In this document: one piece after another, positions 36,736-48,774 of the stretch
How positions within the stretch are numbered: the stretch's first letter is position 1
Layout: each line of letters begins with the position of its first letter
Assembly: GCF_022682495.2 (NCBI RefSeq)
Contig: NC_071392.1
Span: 110,040,896-110,104,895, forward strand
DNA from: Desmodus rotundus
Taxonomy: Eukaryota > Chordata > Mammalia > Chiroptera > Phyllostomidae
Direction of reading: 5' to 3'
Length of the DNA stretch: 64,000 bases
The notes under the pieces: generated by a model
What the model saw: the letters and a program-made list of their open reading frames with translations, nothing else
Told to the model about the DNA's origin: nothing
The model's database searches: none
Position numbers and translations under genes: made by a program

Positions 36736-39069
36736 AAATATCTGCAGATAAACCACTTTTCAAGCAACTTAAGAAAACCTTCTACATAGAAAGAGATGAC
36801 ATCAAGTGCTGAATTCCACTCACAGGACAGATGTTTATAAACTTAAAAAAGAAGAAAAATGAGTGAAGAAATTACAACTTTGAGAAGAAAACAGACTCTC
36901 AAGCAAATAATTACATTCCCAAAGTTCTAAGTATTCCATGTATTTATACGCTGAACACAATGAAAAGATTAAAAAATAAAAAACAGATTTCATTAGCATT
37001 CTGGTATGGCAGTTTTAAAACAAGAACAAGCAATGTTAAAAAAATCAGTGTTAAAAAGATAGGTATGTTTTATGTACTGTCTTCATCAATAAGAGACTTG
37101 TGGAAGATTTGGAAGAATTCACAGTAATAACGCATCTTTCAAGTGGCACATAACAAGTTTACCTCCACCATGAGTAGATAATGAAATAGGACCAGTCTAT
37201 TACAGGATGTGAGAGAAAAATCTTACATTCTAGAGTAGACAGTTCACATTTTTAGCAAGCTTAAAGAAAGAGCTAAAACCATCTCTCAACATCTTACGTT
37301 GTATCTAGTCATTTGCTCTTTTAAATACTGCAAATTTAGCTCCATTTTTTAAAAAAATGATTTTGCTCAAATGGCTGAGACATGGTTTGGGATAAAAACC
37401 TTTAGTTCAGAATCTGTACTTCTCAGTGGTGGGTCCTTTCTGCTCTGATTCTTAAGCACTGGAATTCTAATGCCCAGATAAGCAGAGAAATTTGGGCTGG
37501 AAAGCTACAGAACAGACCCAAATCTCTGGTCATCTCTCTGCCTTAATGACCTCTCATGGCATCTAGCAAACCACTGGGCGTATAGACACCAGAACAATCC
37601 CCCCAAATGGGGAGGAACATGCAATTGTGAGAAAGGGAAACGAACAAAGAGTTTTAATTGCCGATACCAAGACCGTCTCTTCTCAAAGACTGTCCTTTAT
37701 GGTTGCTCGCCACCCAACAGCAGCTGCTCACGATAATCAATGTCTGACAGATCAGAGAAAGCCCTTAATGTGTCGCCAAGGGGCAGTGCAACAGATGGCA
37801 TGGTGACTTACAACCAGAATCATTAATTACACTCTCTTATTAGTCCCGGGGCACAGTGCTAAAAATGCTTCCTCGGTGAAAGACGAGCGTTTCAGATAAA
37901 TGACCGTCTGCTACTGCCTGGAAACTCCCTTTAGGATTTTGGGCAGTGTTGACTTCTAAATCCAAGCCATACTATTTTTACAGCCGTTTCCCATCTTCCA
38001 CTTTCAGGCTGGCCAGGAATATAAAGTTCCCAATACCACTACCCATCATCACCCTCATAATCACTGAAGGTAAGGATATGATAAAAAGTACCCATCGCTC
38101 ATTTCCCTTCTCAAGTCAGATGACTGTGTTCAAAGGCAAACAATTTCAGCCACAGAACGAGCTCACTTTTCCCTCCCTCCATACCAGAGAACAGTGTTTC
38201 CTGAGTGCAGAGTGCAGCAGGAGGGCTATCCCCCTCCTTATCCACTCTGGTATTTCCTGCAATATGTGATCAGTTCTCCAACTCAAAACTGCCCTCCTGT
38301 CCCAAGCCACTGGCTGCAACTCTTCTCTATGTCTCTTAAGGAAAGAGGGGCAGACTCTACTGAAAAGGAAGTCTAGTAGCCTGGAGGAAGGAAAAGTTCC
38401 CAAATGTCCTCCATGGTTGGTAGTGTTACCCCAAGGGACTAAGCACCAATGTTAAACCACCCCGTACTTAATTAAGAATCCAAACAAATGCACAGCTAGG
38501 AACTACTTCTTCCCAAAGGCATTCAGACTAATGTCGGCTCAGGGTAAAAACTGGTCCCTTTCCAACAGATTGAGAACTGGGCTCCCTAAACATGACTGAA
38601 ATTTTAGAACTAATCACAGACAGGGCTTGGAGGCAGGCTACTCATTAGCTTTAGCATGATTAAGTCTGAAATAAATCTTAATATAATCCAAAAGAAATTT
38701 TTTAAGTATTTCCCAGATACCACCAATTAAAGTCTTTGGTTTTGCTGACTCCTGTTCTTTTTGTACCTCAATCTACAATTTAAAAAAAATGTGAGTTCAA
38801 ACTAAAACAAGGTTAAGACGCTAAATGCTATGATTTAAGAGTTTATCATATGTTTCCTGCATTCCAATTTGTTCTTTCTTGGATATATGAAAATGTGACT
38901 TCAATTTTCAATTAGGTTCACGTAATTGCAAAATCTGAATGATGTTCTCATCTCATGCATTTTTAAAAGACAAAAAAAAAGTGTTAATTAAGGCATAATA
39001 AAAACCTTCTAATGGGGGCTACAGGAAAGGAAACTTGGGAGGTCTAGGTCTGCCTTGCGAGGTACTCAC

Positions 39070-39245
39070 TTCTAGTTTTTTCTCCTTTTCTGACAAAACA
39101 TCTTTCTGGTTCTGGGTATACTCCACCAACATCCGAGCCAGCTGGCGCCGGTCTTCCAGTTCCGCCGCCAGGCGCCCGTTATATTCTGCTAGTAACAGAC
39201 ATGCTTCATCTACTGTTTTTGAAAGACGTTCGGCTGCCTCTTTGT
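39070..39245 (-). CDS. RPRD1B: RPRD1B internal exon (D219 completion to E277), coiled coil
   Basis: The minus-strand reading is bounded by a cttag acceptor and a gtgagt donor. The 176 nt complete a split Asp codon (219) and add 58 codons, KEAAERLSKTVDEACLLLAE onward to SEKEKKLE. The heptad-like spacing of Leu, Ala and Met with many charged residues is that of the RPRD C-terminal coiled-coil domain, through which RPRD1A and RPRD1B homo- and heterodimerise. RPRD1A has changed residues at several of these positions (for example MVEDACMLLADYNG in memory against TVDEACLLLAEYNG here), supporting 1B. The longer open frame around it, from 39414 down to 39019, is only intron read-through; both splice sites sit inside it. 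The reading frame agrees with both neighbouring exons. Confidence 0.97.
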
Positions 39246-39751
39246 CTAAGTACAAATGAGACCAAAAAATAGAGACAATATACAAATCACATAGGCACCA
39301 TTGCAAACATTTCTGGGGGCGGTTAACAGTTTCTCTCCAAAACTGCAGAATCCAAGAATAAGCCAGAACCTGCGTATAAAAACTCGACCAGCTGACAGAG
39401 AAACCCAAAGGCACTCGCTCCTGTCAACAAGACAGGACATTTCTAAATTACTTGAAGTGAGGCAACTGGACAGGGAGAACAATCTGGCTAACATTTCTAA
39501 GTGCCTACTCCTACAAAAGCTCTACAAATAAAACAAACAGAAAGATTTAATGCCATACATGGGATAATTTTTCTTGGTCTCTAAGAATTTCAAAAGGGCT
39601 TTCATTCATATTATTTTTGTTACATATTCTTTGAACAATACTCTGAAATACAAAATACAAGCACTATAAAGCACAATACGAAATACAAAAGCTGGCACTC
39701 ACTTCTTGGGTGTGGATACTAAAAGCCAAAAATAAAAAATAAAAAAAAAAT

Positions 39752-39958
39752 AGCCCTGGCTGGTGTGGCTCAGTGGACTCAGTGCTGGCCTGCAAACCAA
39801 ACGGTTGCCAGTTCCATTCCCACTGGAGGGCATGTGCCTGGGTTGCGGGCCAGGTCCCCAGTAGGGGATGCACGAGAGGCAACCACACACTGATGTCTCT
39901 CTGTCTTTCTCCCTCCCTTCTCCTCTGTAAAAATAAATTAAAATCTTAAAAAAAGGAA
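39752..39958 (+). repeat. Ves SINE
   Basis: Starts AGCCCTGGCTGGTGTGGCTC, includes the GGTTGCGGGCCAGGTCCCCA core and a tail of AAATAAATTAAAATCTTAAA. Antisense to RPRD1B and only about 0.5 kb from the 39070-39245 exon. Confidence 0.93.
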
Positions 39959-40915
39959 AAAAAAGAAATTATACAATAGGTCGGTATCGTTACGTAAGGT
40001 GTTGGGACTCAAAACCAGGTCTCTGAAATGGACCTATTGGACGCTACCTCTTAAACTAAGCAAGCCTTGAAACTCGGTATTAGCTCTCTCCTTCCGTTGA
40101 GCAAAATATCTGGTCTGACAAAACAGACTTCTAAACGCTTTTGAATATGACCCACAGTAATAAATATACTTATGTAAACACATATAAAAGAAACAAATTT
40201 CATAAAATAATGCTTATCCTTACTATGTGCAAAGTGTTCTATCTTATATTCCATTAAAAAAATTCTGATCATTACCTACCAGATTGATTTCATGTCCAAT
40301 TGATGGGTTGTAATTCATTGTTTAGAGAAAAATAAAAAACAACTGCACCGAAGTATCAGAGAGAGGGTATTCTTAGAAAGAAGTGACGAAAAAGGCTCAA
40401 CATTGGGAAATGAGAGGAAGAGACAAAAGGATGACCTATATTTAAAAAGAACGGATGTAATTAATTACACATGGGTAGTAGTGACATTAGACCTACAATA
40501 CGTATACCTCATTTTTAAAAGGCCTTTAAGGATCAAAAGAGTAGATGGGTGCTTTGAAACAAAGAGCACCAGGGACTCCAGTGATTGCAGGGACAAAAAA
40601 TGAGTCAGACAGTTGCCACTATTACATATTGTCAGAGTTGAGAGACCTCAGCATTCTCACAGGTAGCTGCGAATTAAGAATTCCCAACACAGTTTCTCTG
40701 GCAAACTGTCTGGCGTTTAGGTGCCTTCTTAATACGAGTATTAGGAGATGGACAGTTGAGGAATTCTGAATTAGGTCTGACGCAAAGACCAGGCACTTCT
40801 ACCTGCTTCAGGGGAAGGGAAACAAGAAGACATTTTTGGTGAAGGAGACAGAGTGAGCCAGACAGAACACGAAGGAAAGAGATGATCTCAGTCATGGAGG
40901 GTAAAGAAGACAGTG

Positions 40916-41484
40916 GAGGAGGGGGGACCTCAAAAACCCTGAAATTTATTTATAAAAAATCGTGTATCTATTCTTACATGTTTAAACTTCAGTCACTTTC
41001 AAAATACTCTCCATTTGATACAATACACCTATCAAGACGTTTTTTCCACTGCTCAAAACAGTTTTTGAACTTCTCGATTTTGATGCCTTTTACTGCTTCT
41101 GTTTTTTGTTTCACCTCTTCCACATCAGCAAAACTTTTCCTTTGAGGACTTTTTTTCATCCAGGGAAACAAAAAAAAGTCACTTGGGGTGAGATTGGGTG
41201 AATAGGGAAGGTGGGGCACAGGGGGCATGTTGTTTTTGGTCAAAAACTTCTGAACACTCAGTGCAGTGTGGGCAGGTGCATTCATAATTCACCCACCATA
41301 AAATGGGCAAATGCATTGAGTTTTCAAAAAAAATTTGCTGAAGCCAAACCCAGCCTCTCACAACACCACCAGCTAGTACACTGATATGGATGGGTTCCTA
41401 GAATGCTCACCTAGGCAGGGAAGCCTGTACTACAAGGGGCCTGCCCTTCAGAACATAATTCCGTTTTTTGGGGGTCCTACCTCA
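40916..41484 (-). pseudogene. Decayed mariner transposon with transposase C-terminal remnant
   Basis: The minus strand codes, from 41285 to 40989, a 98-residue remnant that includes NAPAHTALSV, the PYSPNLTPSDFFLFP block with the third catalytic Asp of the DD34D triad, and a C-terminal EYFESD. The second catalytic Asp that should precede NAPAH is replaced by Met, and a stop codon lies two codons upstream, so the enzyme is dead. Imperfect inverted ends (GGACCTCAAAAACCCTGAAA left; GGACCCCCAAAAAACGGAAT right in reverse) suggest the element limits. The N-terminal half is deleted or unreadable. Confidence 0.8.
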
Positions 41485-42364
41485 TATTGGCAGTCCACTC
41501 TGGGAATAAGCTGCTGGAGTGGTTAGGCTAGTTTTAGCTTTAACTAAAATGTTTTTAAACGGTTAATTCATTAAGATGTTTAAGTACTCATGGCAAAAAA
41601 CTGCAAGGAAGACACAAATATTTCAAATTTTTTAAATATCAACTCTCACCCTCTAAGAACTTGTACAAGGGACATAATTCATTCACACAAATAATTCAAC
41701 CCAGAAAAAAAAAAACTTGTGATAGCTTTATAAGCTATAGAAAAAATGCAATCAAAATGCAGCAGCGAGATGCTCACTTCAGAGAACTTACCTGTGGTGG
41801 TCCGCAGGTGCTGCGCCCTGCCTGCTGCACAGAGGAACGGCTGCTGTGTGCCTTTCAGCCAGCCCTCCCCATGTGCACAAGCACCCTATTGCCTCTGCAC
41901 ACGTCTGATTCCCTGGGCCTCACCGACTTCTCTCTTTCTCTTCTGAAGCACTACCATCAGCACACAAACATGCTGTTGTGTCTTTGGACCGCATGCCACT
42001 CCCCAACTACTGCCCCATTCCCGTTCCCTCTACAGCACTCCGCAAGGGAGTTGTCTATCCCCCGGCACCCACCTCCTGTCACCAAGTTCCCTCCAGTCAG
42101 GCTTTTACAGCTGTCGACCCCTGCTCAAAACCTTCCAGTTGGCTTAAGCAGATATCTGGGCTCCCACTGTGTACACAGCACCATTCTGGGCTCTGAGACA
42201 GCAGGGAGCACAACACAAAGGATAAAAGCTCTCTGCCCCAGGTTTACACCCTCAGGTAGACAGAGAAAAAATATTGTACTTTACTTATTTATCAGCCAGA
42301 GATAAGAACTCTGGAGAAAAATTAGACAGAGGAGGAAGAACAAGGCATTGGAAGGGAGAACTGC

Positions 42365-42860
42365 AATTTTAAATAAGGTGCTCGGGGCAGGCTTCACTGA
42401 GATGATACATAAACAAGGCCTTGAATGAAGTTAAAGAGAACTACCAGGAAGATTTGGGGAAGATGGGGGAACAGCCAGAACAAAGACCCTAGGAGGGGAG
42501 AGTGACAGGCATGAAGCCCATACAACTGGAGCAGTGAGCAACGGGAAAGTAGTAAAAATCTACGTGGTAACAGGGACTCAGCTGTGGACGCCACTGAAAG
42601 ACTGGTTTTTCCTCTAGGGGACTGGGGAAGCAGAGGGGACACTATCCCACTTCAATTTTAACAGATCACTCTGGTTGCTGTGTTGAGAACAGAATGATGG
42701 CTGGGAGTGGGGGACAAGGAGCAAGTAGGGAGACCAGGTACCAGGTGACTGCTAACTCAAACAAAGATGGTGGCGAATCCCACCGGGCGGTGGCAGTGGG
42801 GGTGGCGGCAAGGTGTCACACACTGGTTTTGGTCCCAATTAACAGGAATAATGAGGGGGA
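42365..42860 (-). repeat. L2 LINE, antisense
   Basis: AACAAAGACCCTAGGAGGGG, AGATCACTCTGGTTGCTGTG and GGGAGACCAGGTACCAGG are the reversed L2 phrases. Open frames here follow the repeat. Confidence 0.65.
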
Positions 42861-43239
42861 CATTTATGAAGATGGGGAAAACCACGAGAGAAACGGGTCT
42901 TGAAGGGAAGATCAGAGGTCTGGTTTGGGGCAGGTTAAGTTTGAAATGTCTACTGAGACAGCCTATTAGTAACACTGAATAGGAGGTTGGATGGAGGGAT
43001 CTCAAGGTGAAAAGAGAGGTTAACACTAGAGACATAAATTAGGGATGACTAGTAGAAAAAAAATCCCTGTTATTTAAAGTAATCAAACTGGATGAGCTAA
43101 ACTGTCAATGAACCTAGCTAGAGAATAGGGCTAAGGAGAGGCCAACATTAAGAGATCAAGGAGAAGTGAAGAAACCAGCAAAGGAAACTGAAAAGACATA
43201 GCCAGAGAAAGAAAAGGAGAAGTAGCAGAACACTGGGTC

Positions 43240-43545
43240 CTAATTTCCTATGGCTGCTGTAACAAATTACCACAAACTTAGTGGCTTAAAACACCACAAA
43301 CATATTATCTTAACACTTACTGTGGCCCCTTCTCCCATCTTCAAAGTGTATCCAACTTCTGCTACCATAAGCATACCTTCTTCTCTCTTTCCTCCCTACC
43401 TCCCTCTTACAAGGACACTGCCACCACCTCAAGATCCTTAACTTAATCACATCTGCAAAGTGCCCCCTGCCACAGAAGGTGATATACGAGTATTCACAGG
43501 TTCTACGGATCAGGAAATGAACATTTTAAGGGGATCACTTTCCTG
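43240..43545 (-). repeat. MLT1/MaLR-like LTR piece, antisense
   Basis: ATGGCTGCTGTAACAAATTA, CCACAAACTTAGTGGCTTAA and TTAACTTAATCACATCTGCA are landmarks of a common MaLR-type LTR in reverse. Confidence 0.55.
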
Positions 43546-44099
43546 TCTCCACACCAAATGAGAAGTATTTTCAGGGAAAAGAAATCAACTAGGCCAAATG
43601 TTTCCGAGGTCAAGTTAAGACGACCTCAAGTTATCACTAGGCAAAACATTCACTACTGAATTTAGCACTAGAGAGGTCATCAGCAACTTTGCTAAGAGCA
43701 GTGTCCGTAGGGCAGGATCAAAAGAGAAGGAGAGGAGGGGAAATGCAGACGGGTGAGCATAGGAGATCTATTTAGGATGTTTTGCTAGAAAGAACAGAGA
43801 AATAAGGCGGTAGCTAGGGGAAGATGTGGGTAAAGAAAAAACTTTTACCACATGGGGAAAAAAAAATAGATGTTTTTATGCTATGGAAAATGATCCAGTA
43901 GGGGGAAAAAATGGAAGATGCGAGAGAAAAGGGGAGACCCATTGAAGCAATGCCCTTGAGTAGATGAGAAGGAAGTCTAGGAAACAAGTAGAAAGGCTTT
44001 AGAAAACAGCAGGTTCGCCCCCAGAAAGAGGAAGAAAAGCCAGCCCATGTGAGCTGCTTGTTTTCCTCAGCCACATTCAGCTGTGCATATCCTGGAGAG

Positions 44100-44300
44100 A
44101 AATAGATGAAAAACTGGATTTAAAAATGGTGGCTGCCAGGAGCTGGGGAGGGGGGGGAGGGAGAAGAGGAAATAAATTGTTACTTAATGAGCAAAGAGTT
44201 TCAGTTTTGCAAGATAAAAAGCATTCTGGTAATTGGTTGCACAACAATGTAAATGCACTTAATACTTCTGAACTGTTACACTTAAGATTACAAAAACCCT
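44100..44300 (+). repeat. L1 3'UTR fragment
   Basis: GGTGGCTGCCAGGAGCTGGG, AGAGTTTCAGTTTTGCAAGA and GGTTGCACAACAATGTAAAT then GAACTGTTACACTTAAGATT form the typical L1M tail. Confidence 0.7.
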
Positions 44301-44489
44301 AAGCAAAGCAAAGAAAATGAGGACAGAAGGGGAGTGAAGGTTGGGAAAAGGCAGACGGATCAATAGACTGACTGTTAAAGGCAACAGGGTTTGACATCAG
44401 AGGCGAGGAAGCGAGGGAGAAGAAATGCTTCCTGCATGGTTTAGAAGGCCTCTGCGCCGTGTTCTCGAGCTGAGTAAGGTCCTGCCCGA

Positions 44490-44715
44490 AGGTCTTTCCG
44501 TGTATTGTTCCCTCTGCCTGAGAGTATGCCTCCCCTCGGATAATGCATGCCTCGCTTCCCAGAAAGGCCTTTCCTGATCACCTTTATGTAAAACAGCACC
44601 TCCTTCAATTATCCCATCACACCCCTGATTTATTTTTCTTTTTGGCACTTATGCCACGAGGAGATGTGGGTGGGACACCAAGAGCATCTGCCATACAGCA
44701 CGCCTCAAATATTTG
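44490..44715 (+). repeat. L2 LINE 3' part
   Basis: TTCCCTCTGCCTGAGAGTAT, GAAAGGCCTTTCCTGATCAC and ATTTATTTTTCTTTTTGGCA are in L2 order. Confidence 0.7.
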
Positions 44716-44849
44716 AATGAAGGAAATAGTCCATGACCAACTTTGGTTTCCTTCGGATGGATACGGAGAAAGTTAGTGAAACAGCCAAGGCAAGGGACTG
44801 GAAGGGACAAACGATGGCTCTCAGAAGAGTGGAATGAAAGGCCTGAGCT

Positions 44850-45070
44850 TCTGTAATAGAAAGAATATAGGCTTCGCAGCGGAGGTTGAAACCCCAAGAT
44901 CCACTATTCATGGGACCTTGGGCAAGACCTCTAACATCTCAAAGCTTCAATTTCCTCCTATGTACATGGGGATTAACATTCAGTGATCTCAAAAGATTAA
45001 CTACCACAAAGGGTAGGAAGGAGTATCTGGCACAGAGCACACTCTATTAATACTAGTTCATGCTTCATTC
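44850..45070 (+). repeat. MIR-type SINE
   Basis: GGGACCTTGGGCAAGACCTC, CAATTTCCTCCTATGTACAT and GTATCTGGCACAGAGCACAC are MIR landmarks. Confidence 0.75.
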
Positions 45071-45597
45071 CTTCCTTTCAATTTCTCACGCATAAAGCGA
45101 GAATAATGACAACTGCCCCTCCCTGTTTCACTGGGGGTGATCACCAACAGGGCAAACTGACACAACTAACAATGCACACCTAGAGTCCTTGGCACTGGAG
45201 ACACTATCATCTACGGGGTGTGTTAGTGTGCAGTGCAAAAATCACACAGTACTGAATTATAATTATTTTTTTAGTAGGAGGGTCCTGAGTTTAATGCCCA
45301 CCTCCCCAGCCCTGACCCACACAATCTGCACAATTTGTTTTCAGCAGACCTTACTTCAGAGTGCCACAAGTTGTGGCACGCAGCATTTCTGTGACAACTC
45401 CTAGAATCTCTGCTTAAGCTTGGATTATTCCAGCGACTTCACTGTTTAGCATGTGAGCTATTCCCAAAGCCCATGATGACAGAGTGCCCAACACCAAATG
45501 GAGAGGCTATTCCTGCACACGTCGGTATGCCCTAGGATTTGATGAACTGGAGCTATGCCCCTTCCCCTCATCTTTCACCTAAACTCTACCTTCTTAC

Positions 45598-45724
45598 CTG
45601 TTATTTTTTCCAGTAGAGAAACATCTTGCACTTCCTGGGGCAAAGAAGCAATTTTCTGGCGGACAGTAGCATCCCCTGATGCGGCATTTTCCAGGTCTTG
45701 CAAAGCTTTGATTAGTTCCTCAGT
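45598..45724 (-). CDS. RPRD1B: RPRD1B internal exon (T177 to split D219)
   Basis: Minus-strand exon of 127 nt between a catag acceptor and a consensus gtaaga donor. It codes TEELIKALQDLENAASGDAT, then VRQKIASLPQEVQDVSLLEK and IT, and ends with the first base of the Asp codon finished by the 39070-39245 exon. In the family this stretch is the start of the helical C-terminal dimerisation region that follows the flexible linker. It joins the preceding exon in phase 0. The sequence appears to match the human protein residue for residue as far as I can recall it, consistent with the very strong conservation of RPRD1B in mammals. Confidence 0.97.
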
Positions 45725-47545
45725 CTATGTAATAAAACACAAACACTATCTGTTAACACATATGGGGCTTTAAAAAAATTAGCTGGAATTAATGAGGTGG
45801 AGGCAAATGGTCTTGTAAGAACGATCATTCCTAACATTCTAAACGTCATGGTAGGGCTTCTGCAGCTTAGGGGAACAACCCAGCACAGGGATTCTGGTGG
45901 CCGACCCCTCAGCCCTCTCTCCAGAGGCATGAACCCCAGACTCTCCACACGTGGCTCCAGTCTGCTCTGTCCTTTCTCCTCTGGAGCCCAGATTTGGTGG
46001 AGAATGGGAGACCAACAGATCCTGCAGACTGGGCCTTAATAGACATAGTCCATTATTTCTGAACAGTGGGATTTGAGGAGCAAGCTAGTGCTTTTCAGGA
46101 ATAGGAAATTGATGGGAAATCCCTGCTACTGATAACAAGAAATGATGTGTTGACAGGACTTCAGTTAAAATTGGGATCTGCTTTGAAAATCTATGAGTTA
46201 TCATGTAAAACCTCTGCGGTCAAAGCATTTAAAAAACAACTTTTCACAGTACAGTAAAATTGGGGCCTCAGACCTCAAAAATGCATAATGACATAACTTA
46301 GTTTCATGTTATGAAACTTTGTAAACACAATACATATACGTAAATATGTAAAGAATACCAACCAAATGAAACATTATCCTATTGGATAGACTCAATCCAT
46401 TAGATGACCTAAATTCAGCTGGAGCAGCAAGGAGGCCATGCACACAGGATGGTTTTCCTTGTGGAGTTTGTCAAAGAGAGTGAAGGGAAATCAATCTTCA
46501 ACAAAATTAGATACGCATCCCCAGAAAAGCTCTGAAATCATGAGGATTTTCTTCATTTCTTCAGACAGCTGTCTCAAAACTCATGGAGTGAGCATATTTT
46601 GGTTACAGACTGGGGCGGGGGTGAAAGCAGAAAGTGATTGCTGTCTCCCTTGAATTCCTCTGCTCCTCAGAGCTTGTGTTATTGGGATAGAATTGCTAAC
46701 ACCCTTTTTTATGGAGGACCCCCCACATGACCTTATTAAGGTTCCACTGGAGTATGCTGTGATGTTTGAAATGAAAGTGCATTTGGCCCCTTCAGAAGCA
46801 GAACCGTGCCTCTGAAAAGAAAAGCCGTTGTGTACTGGGGATATCCATCCATAATCAGCTAGTTTTCACAGGGGCTAATGGTATGTTCTGCATAGAACTG
46901 CTTTTAAATTGGTCCTTTGTTTACAAAGAAAGCATTTTTTCACTTTATGATTGTACTCATAATTTGTTTCTAAAGAAATCTGCAAGAGTTACAGATCAAA
47001 AGGCCTTGTTACTAGTATAGAATATTTTTATATATATTCCTTCATGATGGTGCAATAGTTTTAATTGCTCTGATGCTTTCTTTGATTCCTGGTTTGAGTA
47101 CTTGTTTTTAAGAACTTGAGGAAGTGGGCTTGCTACATCTCTGTTCAAAGAGACATTTGTTCAATCTCTGGGTGATAATGCCTCGTTGGATTTGTGTTTT
47201 GTGGTTGCAATAAAGCACTGGTTCAGTTCAAAAGCCCATGGCAGAACGTGAATAAAATTCTATATCCTTTCACAAAAATCTATTTTTAAAGAACATTTTC
47301 AATTTATAGGAGTGAAAAAACTCCAAGTCCAAGTACACTATAAACATAAATCCACGCCAAAGTCCTGGCATGCTATGACAAAGTCAAGCCCCACTGTCGG
47401 GCAAGCCTCACCTGGGGGATCTTCACCCAGTGCCCTGACAGATGCACATACTATTGGTCACTAGCACCACCTTGTGGTTATAATCTCCAACTAGCAGTCA
47501 CTTCACCAAACTACTCCGCCCTACCCTCTGGGGGTCAAGACGTAC
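45725..47545 (-). other. RPRD1B: RPRD1B intron before T177 (about 1.8 kb)
   Basis: Bounded by gtacgt and catag on the minus strand. It carries no SINE or LINE that I recognise. Its middle part is described separately as a possible retrocopied UTR on the plus strand. Confidence 0.9.
46435..47275 (+). other. Repeat-free intronic block ending in polyadenylation signals
   Basis: This plus-strand block is antisense to RPRD1B. It resembles an mRNA 3'UTR in texture and ends with GCAATAAAGCACTGGTTCAG near 47209 and GTGAATAAAATTC near 47250. No coding match was recognised and no A-rich tail follows. It could be part of a retrocopy that has lost its tail, or simply unique intron. Confidence 0.3.
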
Positions 47546-47658
47546 CAAGAGGGGTCCTGCAGAAGGGTCTTGGGGAGAGTAGCTTCCAGGGTAGTCGTCA
47601 TCCTCCTCCTCTTGTATCTGCTGAAAAGTTCGCTTCAGAGATTTCTTCTCCTCTGTCG
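47546..47658 (-). CDS. RPRD1B: RPRD1B internal exon (split A139 to L176), acidic linker
   Basis: Minus-strand exon of 113 nt flanked by a ctgtag acceptor and a gtacgt donor. It finishes the Ala139 codon begun in the upstream exon and codes TEEKKSLKRTFQQIQEEEDD, then DYPGSYSPQDPSAGPLL. This is the linker between the polymerase-binding CID and the coiled coil. It contains a basic patch (KKSLKR) followed by an acidic run (EEEDDD) and a Pro/Ser-rich segment. The basic patch could contribute to nuclear localisation, but that is inference. Phase 1 at the upstream junction and phase 0 at the downstream junction both agree with the neighbouring exons. Confidence 0.97.
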
Positions 47659-48774
47659 CTACAGAAAAGAAAAAAGTGACAAGTTTGACTCACTAAAGCC
47701 TGCATAAGTTAAGAGTCAAATGTTATGCACAATGGGTCACATGTAAAAAAGGGCAGGAGGGGTCCTTTCCAGAGATAGCTTAACATTAACCTCTATGCCA
47801 GTTATTTTAAATAGGTGGTAGTTCTACATTACTGGAAAAACACTACTGAAAACAAGCATCTAAAATCACATGAAACTTACCAAACTAACACATTTCATTA
47901 AAAACTTATCTTAAAAAAAAAAGTTAACAGGAAAAGAAAAATGGTAAGAGACCCATCAGACAACATAGTGAAGGAAGCCGATGTGTGCAAGGGTTTTTAG
48001 AGAATATATCGCACATAAAATAAAATTCTTTATGCTTTCTAGGATAAGTTCAGAAAATAAACAGTAGAGTAAAACCCATCAATAAAACTGTGTCAAAAAC
48101 TCAAAACACGAATATCCTTTTTAAAAACAAAACAATTTTACCTTAAAATTAAAAAAATCATTAATGAGAAATATGACTGATAACACTGGGAGAAATTAAG
48201 CTTCCATTTTAAAATTAACCACTTTTGAAGCTAACAGATTACATTTTTAATTATTTGTATTATATGCTTTAAAATTATGATAGATGTGTTAATTCTAAAA
48301 TGACTTATTTTGCATCAAACTGAGTAATACAAAATAAATGCCAAGTAACTGTAGGACATAAATCTAAATGATAAATTTAGGTTTGCAAAGTAAAACTCAC
48401 GGACAACCAGCATGTGCCAGGCATGGCAATCGTTTCTTTACATTTGAAGACTCAGGTTAAAGAATTCATCTAAAGGTGTGACTACGAAATCTGTGCTCTT
48501 TCCACTGCAGTGGAAATTACTCAGTGCCACACAACTACCCCTCTCATCCGTCAGATGAGGGTCCACCATGCACCTGCCTCAGAACTGTGAGTTATAAATG
48601 GAACACTCTTAACTGAACATTTTCTTCTAGAACCAAGGATGTATGTAGTGCCTGTTTTCTACCTTACATATTAACTGGCCAAGCTATGTCTGATATGAAA
48701 GCCAAGTTAAATATCATGGATTTTATTTTTTCATAATGTTTTTGCTTGCTCTACCAGCAACAAAAGAAACAACA

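Larger units (their letters stand above)
21587..39069 (-). other. RPRD1B: RPRD1B last intron (about 17.5 kb)
   Basis: Begins with gtgagt after E277 and ends with tttag before E278 on the minus strand. It holds MIR copies, an L1 split by a mariner element (23790-26090), another L1 end (35217-36735), L2 and Tigger pieces. Between these, 26100-29480, 31100-32330, 32505-34020, 34165-35215 and 36740-39069 show no repeat or gene that I can identify. No additional coding exon is supported; the many short open frames are spurious. Confidence 0.9.
39246..45597 (-). other. RPRD1B: RPRD1B intron between D219 halves
   Basis: Bounded by gtaaga and tacttag on the minus strand, splitting the Asp219 codon. 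Contents are a Ves SINE, a decayed mariner element with transposase remnants, an L2 (minus), an MLT1-like LTR piece, an L1 tail and a MIR. 39970-40915 and 43560-44090 show nothing I can assign. The 214-residue open frame near 41661-42305 overlaps low-complexity and L2-like sequence and is not a gene. Confidence 0.9.

Noticed and set aside
39019..39414. Reading the whole 131-codon minus-strand frame as protein
   Set aside because: Only 39070-39245 is exon; the residues before and after come from intron sequence beyond clear AG and GT sites.
41661..42305. 214-codon plus-strand open frame
   Set aside because: Intronic, Pro/Ser/Leu-rich by composition, overlaps old repeat-like sequence and has no domain that I can identify.
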